NCBI GenBank assembly: GCA_041609995.1
Contig: JBFIPU010000025.1
Span: 1 to 28,551 of the forward strand
Origin: JABDOU01 sp041609995
GTDB lineage: Bacteria > Actinomycetota > Acidimicrobiia > Spongiisociales > SHLN01
Length of the DNA: 28,551 nucleotides
Direction of reading: 5' to 3'
This document shows positions 8,102 through 15,900 of the stretch, piece after piece. The position numbers and the translations under genes were made by a program. The notes beneath the pieces were generated by a model. It ran no database searches. It worked only from the letters and a program-made list of their open reading frames with translations, and was not told the DNA's origin. Numbering within the stretch: position 1 is the first letter of the stretch; each line of letters starts with the position of its first letter.

Positions 8102-9001
8102 CTACCCGGGTCGCCCTGGCTGTGGAAAACCGCCGGCCCGCGCCACCATCGAAGGCGGCTCGGTTCCCAGCTCGTCACCGATCCAGGAGGTGATGGCATT
8201 GAGCCGGCCGAGGTCGAGACCGGTTTCATGGCCGGCGCGTTCGAGCATGTAGACGAGGTCATTGGTGGCGATGTTGCCTGTCGCCTCGGGGGCAAAAGGA
8301 CACCCGCCGAGGCCGCCCACCGAGCTGTCGAGGATGGTCACACCCGCCTGGACCGCGGCGAAGGCGTTGGCGATGCCGGTGCTGCGCGTGTCGTGAAAGT
8401 GAACTCGCAATGCCGCAGAGCCGATCACCGGCTTGACCGCCTCGATCATGGACTGCACTCGCCAGGGATCGGCGACGCCGATGGTGTCGGCCAAAGCCAC
8501 CTCATCGATTCCGGCCTCGGCCAGACGGGCCGCCAGCTCAATTACCCGGCGCTCGTCCACTTCCCCTTCGAATGGGCACCCCCACACCACCGAGATAGTT
8601 GCTGTGGTCTTGTGGTGGAGTCCGTCGAGGGCGGACACGATGAATGACACCGTGTCCTCAACACCGGTGGCCAGGTTGGCCTGGTTGAATCCCTCCGTTG
8701 AGCTGAGGGAGAAATTGATCTCGTCGAGGTCCGTGCTCAGCGCTCGCGCCAGGCCGCGCTCGTTCAACACCAGGCCGATGTAGGACACGCCCGGATGCTT
8801 GGTGAGGCGCTCCATCACCGCCTCGGCATCAGCCATCTGGGGTACGTAGCGCGGGTGGGCGAAGCTGACTGCCTCGATGCGGGTCGCACCGGCGTTCGAC
8901 AATCGCTCGATCAGCTCGACCTTGGTCTCGGTCACCAATACCGCTCGCTCATTCTGAAGTCCGTCACGGGGACCGACCTCGACAATCTGGATCGCGGCCA
9001 T
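8102..9001 (-). CDS. hydroxymethylglutaryl-CoA lyase-like protein
   Basis: A 299-residue HMGL-like TIM-barrel aldolase that would cleave 3-hydroxy-3-methylglutaryl-CoA to acetoacetate and acetyl-CoA, the last step of leucine breakdown. Catalytic landmarks are GPRDGLQNE (Arg12, Asp13), metal ligands in VHFHDTRSTG (His201, His203), and the active-site signature DSSVGGLGGCPFAP with Cys234. The usual SFVSPKWVPQMAD block reads SFAHPRYVPQMAD, so a related acyl-CoA lyase specificity is possible. No leucine-catabolism gene lies beside it. The start ATG has TAACCT exactly six bases upstream and no Shine-Dalgarno sequence, implying its own leaderless promoter rather than co-transcription with the nei gene 59 bases upstream. 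Confidence 0.9.
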   Translation of the reverse strand: MAAIQIVEVGPRDGLQNERAVLVTETKVELIERLSNAGATRIEAVSFAHPRYVPQMADAEAVMERLTKHPGVSYIGLVLNERGLARALSTDLDEINFSLSSTEGFNQANLATGVEDTVSFIVSALDGLHHKTTATISVVWGCPFEGEVDERRVIELAARLAEAGIDEVALADTIGVADPWRVQSMIEAVKPVIGSAALRVHFHDTRSTGIANAFAAVQAGVTILDSSVGGLGGCPFAPEATGNIATNDLVYMLERAGHETGLDLGRLNAITSWIGDELGTEPPSMVARAGGFPQPGRPG

Positions 9002-9007
9002 CAGGTC

Positions 9008-9013
9008 AGGTTA
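9008..9013 (-). promoter_or_regulatory. candidate -10 element of HMG-CoA lyase-like gene (leaderless)
   Basis: On the minus strand TAACCT is followed by six bases and the ATG at 9001. No -35 consensus and no ribosome-binding site were seen. Confidence 0.45.
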
Positions 9014-9060
9014 TCGGCGCGAGGCCCGCACGGCTGTGGCAGAGAGTGAAAAGAACCCGC

Positions 9061-9843
9061 TCAGCCGCTCTGACATCGGGGGCACCAGTAGGTGACCCGG
9101 ACCGGGTCGCCCACCTCCCCCGATCTGATCGGGGTCCGGCACCGCAAGCACCCCCGCCGGTTTCGACCATATACGAAAAGCGGGCGACGCGGATCTCCGG
9201 TCGTCACCCTATTGGGCGTGTCGCGGTTGGCATACAACATGCGCCGGGCGTCGTCGACGATCTGGCGTCGTTCCTCACCGGAGAGCGTGGCGATGGAGGC
9301 GGCGGGATCACGCGAGATCGAGAAGGCGATTTCAGACTTGAACACGTTTCCGATGCCTGCCATGACGGACTGGTCCAACAACAGACCGGCGAGCGACCCC
9401 GAGTCAGCCGCTGCGATCCGCCGGAGCGCTTCCTCGGTGTCGAAGCCATCGGCCGTCAGGTCGGGGCCCAGGTGGGCAACCTGGTCCTCGATGATGTGGG
9501 TCGGTTTGATGTCGACGTCGGGAGCGGCGAAGCACACTGCGACTGCGTCGGCCGTGGTCAAGACCAACCGGGCCGCACCCGGCTCCTTGCGCCAGCGTTG
9601 ACCTGGTGTATAGACATCCCATGTGCCCGTCATTCGCAGATGGGTGCGGGCTGACCAACCGCCGGAGAAGTGGATCAGCAGGTGCTTGCCCCTGTTCTCC
9701 ACTTCATCCACGGTGCGGCCCACCAATCGCCGTCCATAGGCGGCCGCCGCCCGGTGGCTCCCGGCCACCGCCACCACCTCGTCGCCCCGCAGCCCGCGCT
9801 CCAACCGCCGGGCAGCTCGATAGAGAGTGTCGCCTTCGGGCAT
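9061..9843 (-). CDS. nei: Fpg/Nei family DNA glycosylase/AP lyase (Nei2-like)
   Basis: A 260-residue base-excision repair glycosylase. It begins MPEGDT, the Nei/endonuclease VIII form, with Pro2 as the Schiff-base nucleophile and Glu3; Lys53 (RGKHLL) is the conserved hairpin lysine. The helix-two-turn-helix block QSVMAGIGNVFKSE and a C-terminal zinc finger with Cys232, Cys235, Cys254 and Cys257 complete the fold. PEGDT rather than the Fpg-type PELPE suggests oxidised pyrimidines or single-strand and bubble DNA as substrates. In mycobacteria a nei gene is the direct neighbour of lhr; here lhr is on the same strand about 3 kb upstream. TAGCTT six bases before the ATG marks a leaderless promoter of its own. 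Confidence 0.94.
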   Translation of the reverse strand: MPEGDTLYRAARRLERGLRGDEVVAVAGSHRAAAAYGRRLVGRTVDEVENRGKHLLIHFSGGWSARTHLRMTGTWDVYTPGQRWRKEPGAARLVLTTADAVAVCFAAPDVDIKPTHIIEDQVAHLGPDLTADGFDTEEALRRIAAADSGSLAGLLLDQSVMAGIGNVFKSEIAFSISRDPAASIATLSGEERRQIVDDARRMLYANRDTPNRVTTGDPRRPLFVYGRNRRGCLRCRTPIRSGEVGDPVRVTYWCPRCQSG

Positions 9844-9849
9844 GACGCG

Positions 9850-9855
9850 AAGCTA
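9850..9855 (-). promoter_or_regulatory. candidate -10 element of nei (leaderless)
   Basis: The minus strand reads TAGCTT, six bases, then the ATG at 9843. No Shine-Dalgarno sequence is present, so a leaderless message is likely even though aceK ends only 35 bases upstream. Confidence 0.5.
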
Positions 9856-9878
9856 CATCGGTCCCGTCGATACCGGCG

Positions 9879-11570
9879 CTACTGAGTCGGCCGCAGCCGA
9901 TGCTCATCTGAGTAGGGCGGAATCTCGATGAGCTCGCCCGCTGCCACCCGAGACTGGATCGCCCGCCACCACCCGGGGGTGAGGAGATCACCATGCTGCT
10001 CCAGAAACTGCCGGCGCAAGCCGGAGGGCAAACCCAGGAACGACCCGAACTCCTCCGGGAAGATGTCGTGCGGACCCACGCCCCACATCGGCACGTCATC
10101 CAATTCTTGGCCCGGCTCCGGCTCGGGAAGCGCCCGGAATACACAGTCGGTTATGCGGGCGATCTCGTCGTAATCGTAGAACACCACCCGGCCGTGGCGG
10201 GTGACACCGAAGTTCTTGATCAACAGATCGCCGGGAAAGACGTTGGCGGCAGCCATGTCCTTGATGGCCTGGCCGTAGTCGGAGACGGCCGCCGAGGGCA
10301 TCGAGGCGCCGGCGCCGCGCACGACCATGTTGAGGGGCGTCACCCGGCGTTCGATGTAGACGTGTTCGAGCGTGACCAGATCGCCGGCCACCGTGACGGT
10401 GGCCGAGCACTCCTCGAGCAGCTCCTCCAGCAGCTCCTGGCCAAAGCGGTAGGTGAACAGCTGTAGGTGCTCGAATTCCTGGGCATCGATCAGGCGGCCT
10501 GCCCGGTCGTGTTTGAACACGAGCTCATACGTCGCCTTGACCGCGCGCCGCGTCGTTCTCTTGGGTGGCTTGAAACGGTCACGCAACACTTTGAACACCA
10601 GGTCCAGGTCCGGCATCGCGAATACCATCATCACCAGACCGGGCGTGCCGGGAGCGGGCTCGAATCCGAGGCTGGTCAACGCCAGGTGATCGAGAATCTC
10701 CCGATAGAGCATCGTCTTGCCATGCTTGTGGAACCCGAGGGCGGTGAACAGCTCCGACGGACGCTTGCGGGGCATCAGCTTCTGCAGGAAGGGCACCAAC
10801 TCGAAGGCGTTGTCGTGGTCGATGTGGAAGTGTGACCTCGTGAACGAGAAGAGGATGCTCACTGCCGCCTCCCCCAACAGCACGGCGTCCACGACGATTC
10901 CCCTCTGCGGGTTGCGCAGCGCCAGGGCAAACGGAATCTCGCTGCCGGCCGTATGAAGACGCCCGACCCGATAGGCGGCCTGTTCGCGAAACAGCACCGC
11001 ATCGATCACCTCGACTTCGACGATCGGCTCGGCGATACGCGCCCGGATGTGGTCGAGAACCAGGGCAGCGTCTATCTCGATGTCGACGTACACGAAACCG
11101 CAATCCGTCATCAGGCCCTCCAGCATCGACAGAGGCTCGCCGCCCGCATAGGTTCGCAGGTGCTCAGGCGGTGTCTTGGCGTCGACCATGTCCTCGAGCT
11201 CGAAGACGAACTCGATCTCGGGGTCGACGCCGGAGGTGTCGAAGATCCTTCGAGTCACCGAATTGAAGAAGGTCCCGGCCAGCGACTGGGCCCGGGAGCC
11301 TTCGATGGCCTCCGCATATCCGGCTTTGATGGAATGCCAGAGGGTCCGGTCGGCCACCTGGTCGCCCAGCAACTGGCGAAGCACCTGCTCGGTGTCCCGA
11401 ACCACCGCCGGATACGCGTCCAGCCGGGCGGTTGCATCGGCTCGCCCGGCTGCCCAATCCCGGGCCTCGAAGCGCTCCTGGGCGCGCGCCGTGATCGCCC
11501 GGAATGTCGTCGCAAGCTGGCGCCAGCCCGACGAGATGGCCGCAACGGCCCCGGCAGCGAGTTCGTCCAT
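9879..11570 (-). CDS. aceK: isocitrate dehydrogenase kinase/phosphatase
   Basis: A 563-residue bifunctional enzyme (E. coli AceK has 578) that phosphorylates and dephosphorylates isocitrate dehydrogenase to steer carbon between the TCA cycle and the glyoxylate bypass. The regulatory N-terminal half contains the block HFHIDHDNAFELVPFL (248-262). The kinase half has the ATP lysine Lys327 (LVFKVLRDRF), ERR in YIERRVTPLN, and the catalytic/metal segment FPGDLLIKNFGV...FYDYDE (446-469, with Asp448, Asn453 and Asp466), matching the E. coli enzyme closely. AceK is mainly proteobacterial, so an actinobacterial copy is notable. No icd, aceA or aceB gene lies in the window. The nei gene follows 35 bases downstream. 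No ribosome-binding site precedes the ATG; CACAAT six bases upstream is a weak leaderless-type element. Confidence 0.95.
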   Translation of the reverse strand: MDELAAGAVAAISSGWRQLATTFRAITARAQERFEARDWAAGRADATARLDAYPAVVRDTEQVLRQLLGDQVADRTLWHSIKAGYAEAIEGSRAQSLAGTFFNSVTRRIFDTSGVDPEIEFVFELEDMVDAKTPPEHLRTYAGGEPLSMLEGLMTDCGFVYVDIEIDAALVLDHIRARIAEPIVEVEVIDAVLFREQAAYRVGRLHTAGSEIPFALALRNPQRGIVVDAVLLGEAAVSILFSFTRSHFHIDHDNAFELVPFLQKLMPRKRPSELFTALGFHKHGKTMLYREILDHLALTSLGFEPAPGTPGLVMMVFAMPDLDLVFKVLRDRFKPPKRTTRRAVKATYELVFKHDRAGRLIDAQEFEHLQLFTYRFGQELLEELLEECSATVTVAGDLVTLEHVYIERRVTPLNMVVRGAGASMPSAAVSDYGQAIKDMAAANVFPGDLLIKNFGVTRHGRVVFYDYDEIARITDCVFRALPEPEPGQELDDVPMWGVGPHDIFPEEFGSFLGLPSGLRRQFLEQHGDLLTPGWWRAIQSRVAAGELIEIPPYSDEHRLRPTQ

Positions 11571-11622
11571 GTCATCATTGTGCGTTCACCTGGACTTGCC
11601 TGCCCAGCCATACAGCAAAGAC

Positions 11623-11652
11623 TTGCCCGCAAATGACGGGCGCCGGTAGGGT
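11623..11652 (+). promoter_or_regulatory. candidate promoter for polycysteine uORF and DUF4395 gene
   Basis: TTGCCC (11623-11628), an 18-base spacer and TAGGGT (11647-11652) form a plausible promoter about 35 bases upstream of the small ORF at 11688. The transcript would include the polycysteine ORF and the inverted repeat before the DUF4395 gene. Confidence 0.35.
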
Positions 11653-11687
11653 GCTGTCTCACGTCGACGACGGCCAAGGACGAGACG

Positions 11688-11783
11688 ATGGGCTCCACCC
11701 GCACCGAGCAAGATTTCGGAAGCACCCAACCCACTCGAAACGCCTGCCGCGACGCGTGTTGTTGTTTGATGCACATGGCCTAG
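11688..11783 (+). CDS. 31-residue polycysteine upstream ORF (candidate leader peptide)
   Basis: A small ORF with AAGGA seven bases before its ATG encodes 31 residues ending NACRDACCCLMHMA, with three consecutive TGT cysteine codons and a fourth cysteine just before. It lies 50 bases upstream of the DUF4395 membrane protein on the same strand, and its TAG stop forms the loop of an inverted repeat (ATGGCC-TAG-GGCCAT). Polycysteine upstream ORFs are known in mycobacteria as cysteine-responsive attenuators of sulfur-related operons; that this one works the same way is inference. The first half of the peptide (MGSTRTEQDFGSTQPT) is polar and unremarkable. Confidence 0.55.
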   Translation: MGSTRTEQDFGSTQPTRNACRDACCCLMHMA

Positions 11784-11789
11784 GGCCAT
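11775..11789 (+). promoter_or_regulatory. inverted repeat overlapping the uORF stop (candidate attenuator hairpin)
   Basis: ATGGCC (11775-11780) and GGCCAT (11784-11789) are perfect 6-bp arms around the uORF stop TAG. A ribosome stalled at the cysteine codons (757-765 in the 11 kb numbering, that is 11757-11765) would stand just upstream of or over this stem and could alter downstream folding near the AGGAG site of the next gene. No U-tract follows, so control would be translational or Rho-dependent rather than intrinsic termination. Confidence 0.4.
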
Positions 11790-11824
11790 TCGGCCCCTCC
11801 CCACCCCATCACACACCTCTCCTC

Positions 11825-11829
11825 AGGAG
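11825..11829 (+). promoter_or_regulatory. Shine-Dalgarno AGGAG of DUF4395 gene
   Basis: AGGAG stands four bases before the ATG at 11834 and decides this start; a frame that stays open back to 11504 is antisense to aceK and not used. CTCCT directly precedes it and could help mask the site. Confidence 0.5.
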
Positions 11830-11833
11830 CATC

Positions 11834-12355
11834 ATGCAACAACTCTTTTCATTTCCCGATCCCGTCAACGAAACCTCGGCCCGCCTGGTGGCCGGATCCG
11901 TGGTCATTCTCACCATCGCATTCCTCACGACGCAGGCAACCTGGCTCCTGTGGGTTCTGGCTTACGGATTCGTCGCCCGCGTGCTGACCGGTCCCACCCT
12001 GTCCCCCCTGGGCCTCCTGGCCACCCGGGTGATCACGCCCCGGCTCGACTTGGACCACCAGCTCGTTCCCGGACCACCCAAACGCTTCGCCCAGGGCATT
12101 GGCGCACTGCTCTCGGTGGGAGCCCTGGTGGCCCAGCAGGGCTTCGGGGCTTCCGAGCTCGCTTTCGCGCTGGTGGCGGCGATCACCTTCGCAGCTTCTC
12201 TCGAAGCGGTCGTGGGGTATTGCCTGGGCTGCTCCGTGTTCAACGGCTTGATGCGGATCGGGCTGATCCCTGACTCCGTGTGCCAGGCCTGCGCTCAGAC
12301 ACGGGCAGCCCTCGGCCCGCTCGAACCGAAAACGATCGGGCGAGCCGGCGGCTAG
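11834..12355 (+). CDS. DUF4395 family integral membrane protein
   Basis: A 173-residue membrane protein of the DUF4395 family. It shows NETSARLVAG at the N-terminus, GPTLSPLGLLA after the first helix pair, PPKRFAQGIGALLS before the second, and the characteristic LEAVVGYCLGCSVF. Four hydrophobic segments fall at about 18-34, 37-52, 86-102 and 108-126. Two cysteine pairs, C130-x2-C133 and C150-x2-C153, suggest redox or sulfur chemistry. Family members often sit near thioredoxin- or rhodanese-type genes (general knowledge); none is present here, but the polycysteine upstream ORF points the same way. Its TAG stop overlaps the convergent nitroreductase stop in a shared CTAG. The biochemical function is unknown. 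Confidence 0.85.
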   Translation: MQQLFSFPDPVNETSARLVAGSVVILTIAFLTTQATWLLWVLAYGFVARVLTGPTLSPLGLLATRVITPRLDLDHQLVPGPPKRFAQGIGALLSVGALVAQQGFGASELAFALVAAITFAASLEAVVGYCLGCSVFNGLMRIGLIPDSVCQACAQTRAALGPLEPKTIGRAGG

Positions 12356-12786
12356 TCCGAGGGCTCCAACACCACCACCGGTATCACTCGATCGGTCCTC
12401 TGCTCGTATTCGCCAAACCGGGCGTCGTGGTCGCGGAAACGACCGAACAGCGTGTCGCGTTCGTCACCATCGGCTGTCCGGGCTGTGTAGGTCGCCTCGG
12501 ATTCACCCCTATGTACCGTGACCACCGGGTTCTCCAGCATGTTCAGGTACCAGGCAGGATGTTGATCGGAACCGCCCGCCGAGCCGATCACGACCAAATT
12601 CTCGCCGTCCCGCATATGCATCAACGGCCGGCTGCGGCGCTTTCCGCTCTTGCGACCCGTGGTGGTCACCACGATCACCCCGCCGGATCCTTCATCGCCC
12701 GCTCCCATGAACCGGCCTCCGAGCAGTTTGTACAACGCGGCGTGGGTGGCCGTGCCGACCTTCATCAGCGTGTCCGCCAAGCCCAT
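12352..12786 (-). CDS. deazaflavin (F420)-dependent nitroreductase/quinone reductase family protein
   Basis: A 144-residue split-barrel protein of the DDN/DUF385 family, which uses reduced F420 to reduce quinones, nitro compounds or other acceptors. The cofactor phosphate-binding block TTTGRKSGKRRSRPL (41-55) and the following GGSDQHPAWYLNMLENPVVTV (71-91) are typical, and length is normal. The physiological acceptor cannot be inferred. An AGGAG five bases before the ATG supports the start. Its stop shares CTAG with the convergent DUF4395 gene. The 143-base gap upstream, before the end of lhr, holds no supported gene. F420-type enzymes are a strong actinobacterial pointer. Confidence 0.88.
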   Translation of the reverse strand: MGLADTLMKVGTATHAALYKLLGGRFMGAGDEGSGGVIVVTTTGRKSGKRRSRPLMHMRDGENLVVIGSAGGSDQHPAWYLNMLENPVVTVHRGESEATYTARTADGDERDTLFGRFRDHDARFGEYEQRTDRVIPVVVLEPSD

Positions 12787-12929
12787 GCAGTCTCCTAGCT
12801 CTCGCCGATCGGCCCTCCCCGAAGAGAACGCCGCTTTGACAGGACGGATCGAGCTGCTCGCCGGCGCGCCGATGAACGTGCGATCTACGTCTTGTCGGAA
12901 TTGACGCGAGCGAGGCTAGCGCCGACGGG

Positions 12930-15900
12930 CTAGACCCGTAGCCCCTGGTAAGACCGGCGGAAGCCCGCCTCCAGCAGAACCGAGCCGAGGGCGGTATCGG
13001 ATGCCTTGACGCCGTCGATCGTCTCGATTTCGAGCCTCCTCAGCCGACCCGAGAGCCGACGGAGGGCCTCCGCCGCCTGGTGCATGACATTGGGATCATC
13101 GGTGAAAGAGATCAGGCGGCGGGCACCCCGTTCGACGAACACGGCCAGCAGGCCACCAACGGTGATCACATACGCCCCCGCCCTCCGCGAGGGCCGGCCG
13201 TCGGATTCCGGCCAGGGAACGATGGCGCCGTACGGGTTGGCGGGATCGGCGGCGGCGAGAACGTGAACCTCGTCTTCGGACGGCATACGCAACCGATCGA
13301 CGACCCCGGGGTAGGCAAACTGTGCGCCACCGAGGCCCTCCACGAAGTAGCCGCGCCGGATCTTTCCCACGTCCTCCATGGCGGTGAACACCGGATACAA
13401 CCCGGTGAATCCGCCCGGGGTCCCCTCTGCCGACACCACGGTCCGCGCCACCACGCCGTTTCGCTCGAGCAACAAGGTGGCCATGGCGCCGGCGCGCTCC
13501 GTGCCCACCGCGTCAGACATCAACGACTCGACCAGATACCAACGCCCGGAGCCGGCCGGCGGTGAGGCCGAGGGGGGCCGCGGCCGGCCACGTTGTTTGA
13601 CGCGCGCCTTGCCCCAGCCGTGGGCGCGCAGCGGCGCGAGGGTGTCGTTGGTCACCTCGCCGGCCCACACCAGATCCCACAGGGCGTCCAATACCTCATC
13701 GGGGGCCCCTCCCCCGCAGGCTTCGTAGAGGTCGCGAAAGAACGATGCCCCCCGTTGGCGGAGGTGATCACGGAGGCGGACGTGCAGCTCTCCCTCCGGC
13801 CGTTGCTCATCGTCGATCGCATGCAGCAACGGAACCTGGTCGCGGAAGTACAGAGCCACCCGGCCGTCTTTCGTGCCGAGAGCACCCTTGCCGATCCACA
13901 CCACCTCACCGGTGGCCAACAGCTGGTCCAGCAATTCCGGCCGGAACTCCATGCGGGCGGCCAGAACATCCCGCTCGAGTATGGAAGCGGGGATCGGAGC
14001 TCCCTGGAGTTGGGTTACGATCTCGTGCAACCTCGCCACGCGGTTCGAGCCGTTGCCGACCCCGTGCCAGCCAAGGAGAAAGCGAGCCAGGTCTGCGTGT
14101 TCGACCGGCTCGAGCTCATCCCGAAACTTGGCCAGCGAGCGACGGCGCAGTCGCCGCAGCACTTCTCGGTTCACCCACTCGGGACCGGATCCGGCCGGTC
14201 GAAACGAGCCCCGTTCGATCTGCCCGCGACCCTCCAATCGACCGAGCACTTCGGCGACCACCGCCACCGGCAGCCCCAGCGCTCCGGCCGCCTCGTCGGT
14301 GGTGAACGGCCCGTGGGTGCGGGCGAAGCGACCGACCACATCTCCCAGGGGATCGGCAATCGGTTCGAGGAATGCCTGCGGGATTCCCCGCGGCAACGCG
14401 TACCCGAGCGCGTCGCGCAAACGAGCGGCGTCTTCGATGGCCGCCCAGCCGGTCGCTACCCGGATGACCCGCCCCTGCGACTCCAGCTCATCCAGAACCG
14501 CCGGCACGTCGTCGAGCCCGGTCGTGCGGGCGATGATCGCGTCGGTGCCCAGCGGTCCGAGATCGAGCAACATGTCTCGCAGCCCTTCCGCCGAACGAGC
14601 GCGGCGAGACCCGGCCAGCCACTGCAGAGTCAACTCCACTTCCTCCATCGCCTCCGGGTCGAGCAGTTGGCGAAGCTCCGGTTCGCCCATGAGCTCCGAC
14701 AACAGGTTCCGATCGAGGGTAAGGGCGGTGGCTCGCCGCTCTGCCAACGGCGCGTCGTATTCGTACATGTATGAAGCGATGAAGTCGAACATCAGCGAGG
14801 ACGCAAAGGGACTCGGTCCGTCCGTTTCCACATCACGGACCTTGATGCGGCGGGCCGCCACATCCCCCAGGATCTCCTTGACCGCCTCCAGGTCGAAATA
14901 GTCCTGCAACACCTCGCGGTAGGTCTCGAGCACGATGGGAAACGTGGGGAACTCTCGGGCGACTTCGAGGAGATCGACCGCCCGCCGCCGCTGTAGCCAC
15001 AAGGGGGTTCGCTGACCGGGTCTCCGCCTCGGCAGCAGCAGAGCTCGACCGGCCGATTCGCGAAAGCGCGATGTGAACAACGCCGAGTTGGCGGTCTCGG
15101 CCACCACCAGATCCTCTAGCTCATCTACTTCGAGGAACAGGGGAGATGCATCCGGGGGATCGTCCGAGTCGGGGAAGCGGAAGATGATTCCGTCGTCCGT
15201 CCACATCGTGTCCACGTCGAGGCCGAAGTCGTCACGCATGCGCTTGGAGGCCGCCAGCGCCCACGGGGCGTGCACCCGGCTGCCGAACGGCGAGAGCAGT
15301 ACCAGCCGCCAATCTCCGATCTCGTCCCGGAACCGCTCGACGACGATCGTCCGGTCAGACGGCAGCGTGCCGGTCGCCTCCTTCTCTTCAGACAGATACT
15401 GGGCGAGATTGGAAGCGGCGAACTCGTCCAGGTGGAAGTCGGCCTGGAGACGAGCCCGCGCCGCCTCCTGGTCCATTGCCCCCATTTCGCGCACGAAGGC
15501 CCCCACCGCCCGCCCGAGCTCGAGGGGCCGTCCGATGGCGTCGCCGTGCCAAAAGGGCAGTTGGGCCGCCGCGCCGGGTGGGGCCGGGACGACCACCACC
15601 CGGTCCTGCGTGATCTCGGTGATCTGCCAGGCGCTGGAGCCGAGAATGATCGTGTCGCCGCTTCTGCTCTCGTACACCATCTCCTCGTCCAGCTCGCCCA
15701 CCCGACCGCCTTCAGGCGACACGACTCGATACAGGCCCCGGTCGGGAATCGTCCCCGGGTTGGTGACCGCCAGCATCTTGGCCCCCGGGCGGGCCGTGAG
15801 CGTGCCCTCGACCCGATCCCACACAACTCGCGGGCGGAGCTCGGAGAAGGCGTCGGACGGATAGCGACCGGCCAGCATGTCGAGGGTGGCCTCATACGGA

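Noticed and set aside
11504..11833. N-terminal extension of the DUF4395 protein
   Set aside because: It would be antisense to aceK and ignore a good AGGAG-ATG start; family members begin near the chosen ATG.
12650..12904. Plus-strand ORF in the gap before lhr
   Set aside because: It mostly overlaps the nitroreductase in antisense and has no ribosome-binding site or recognisable sequence.
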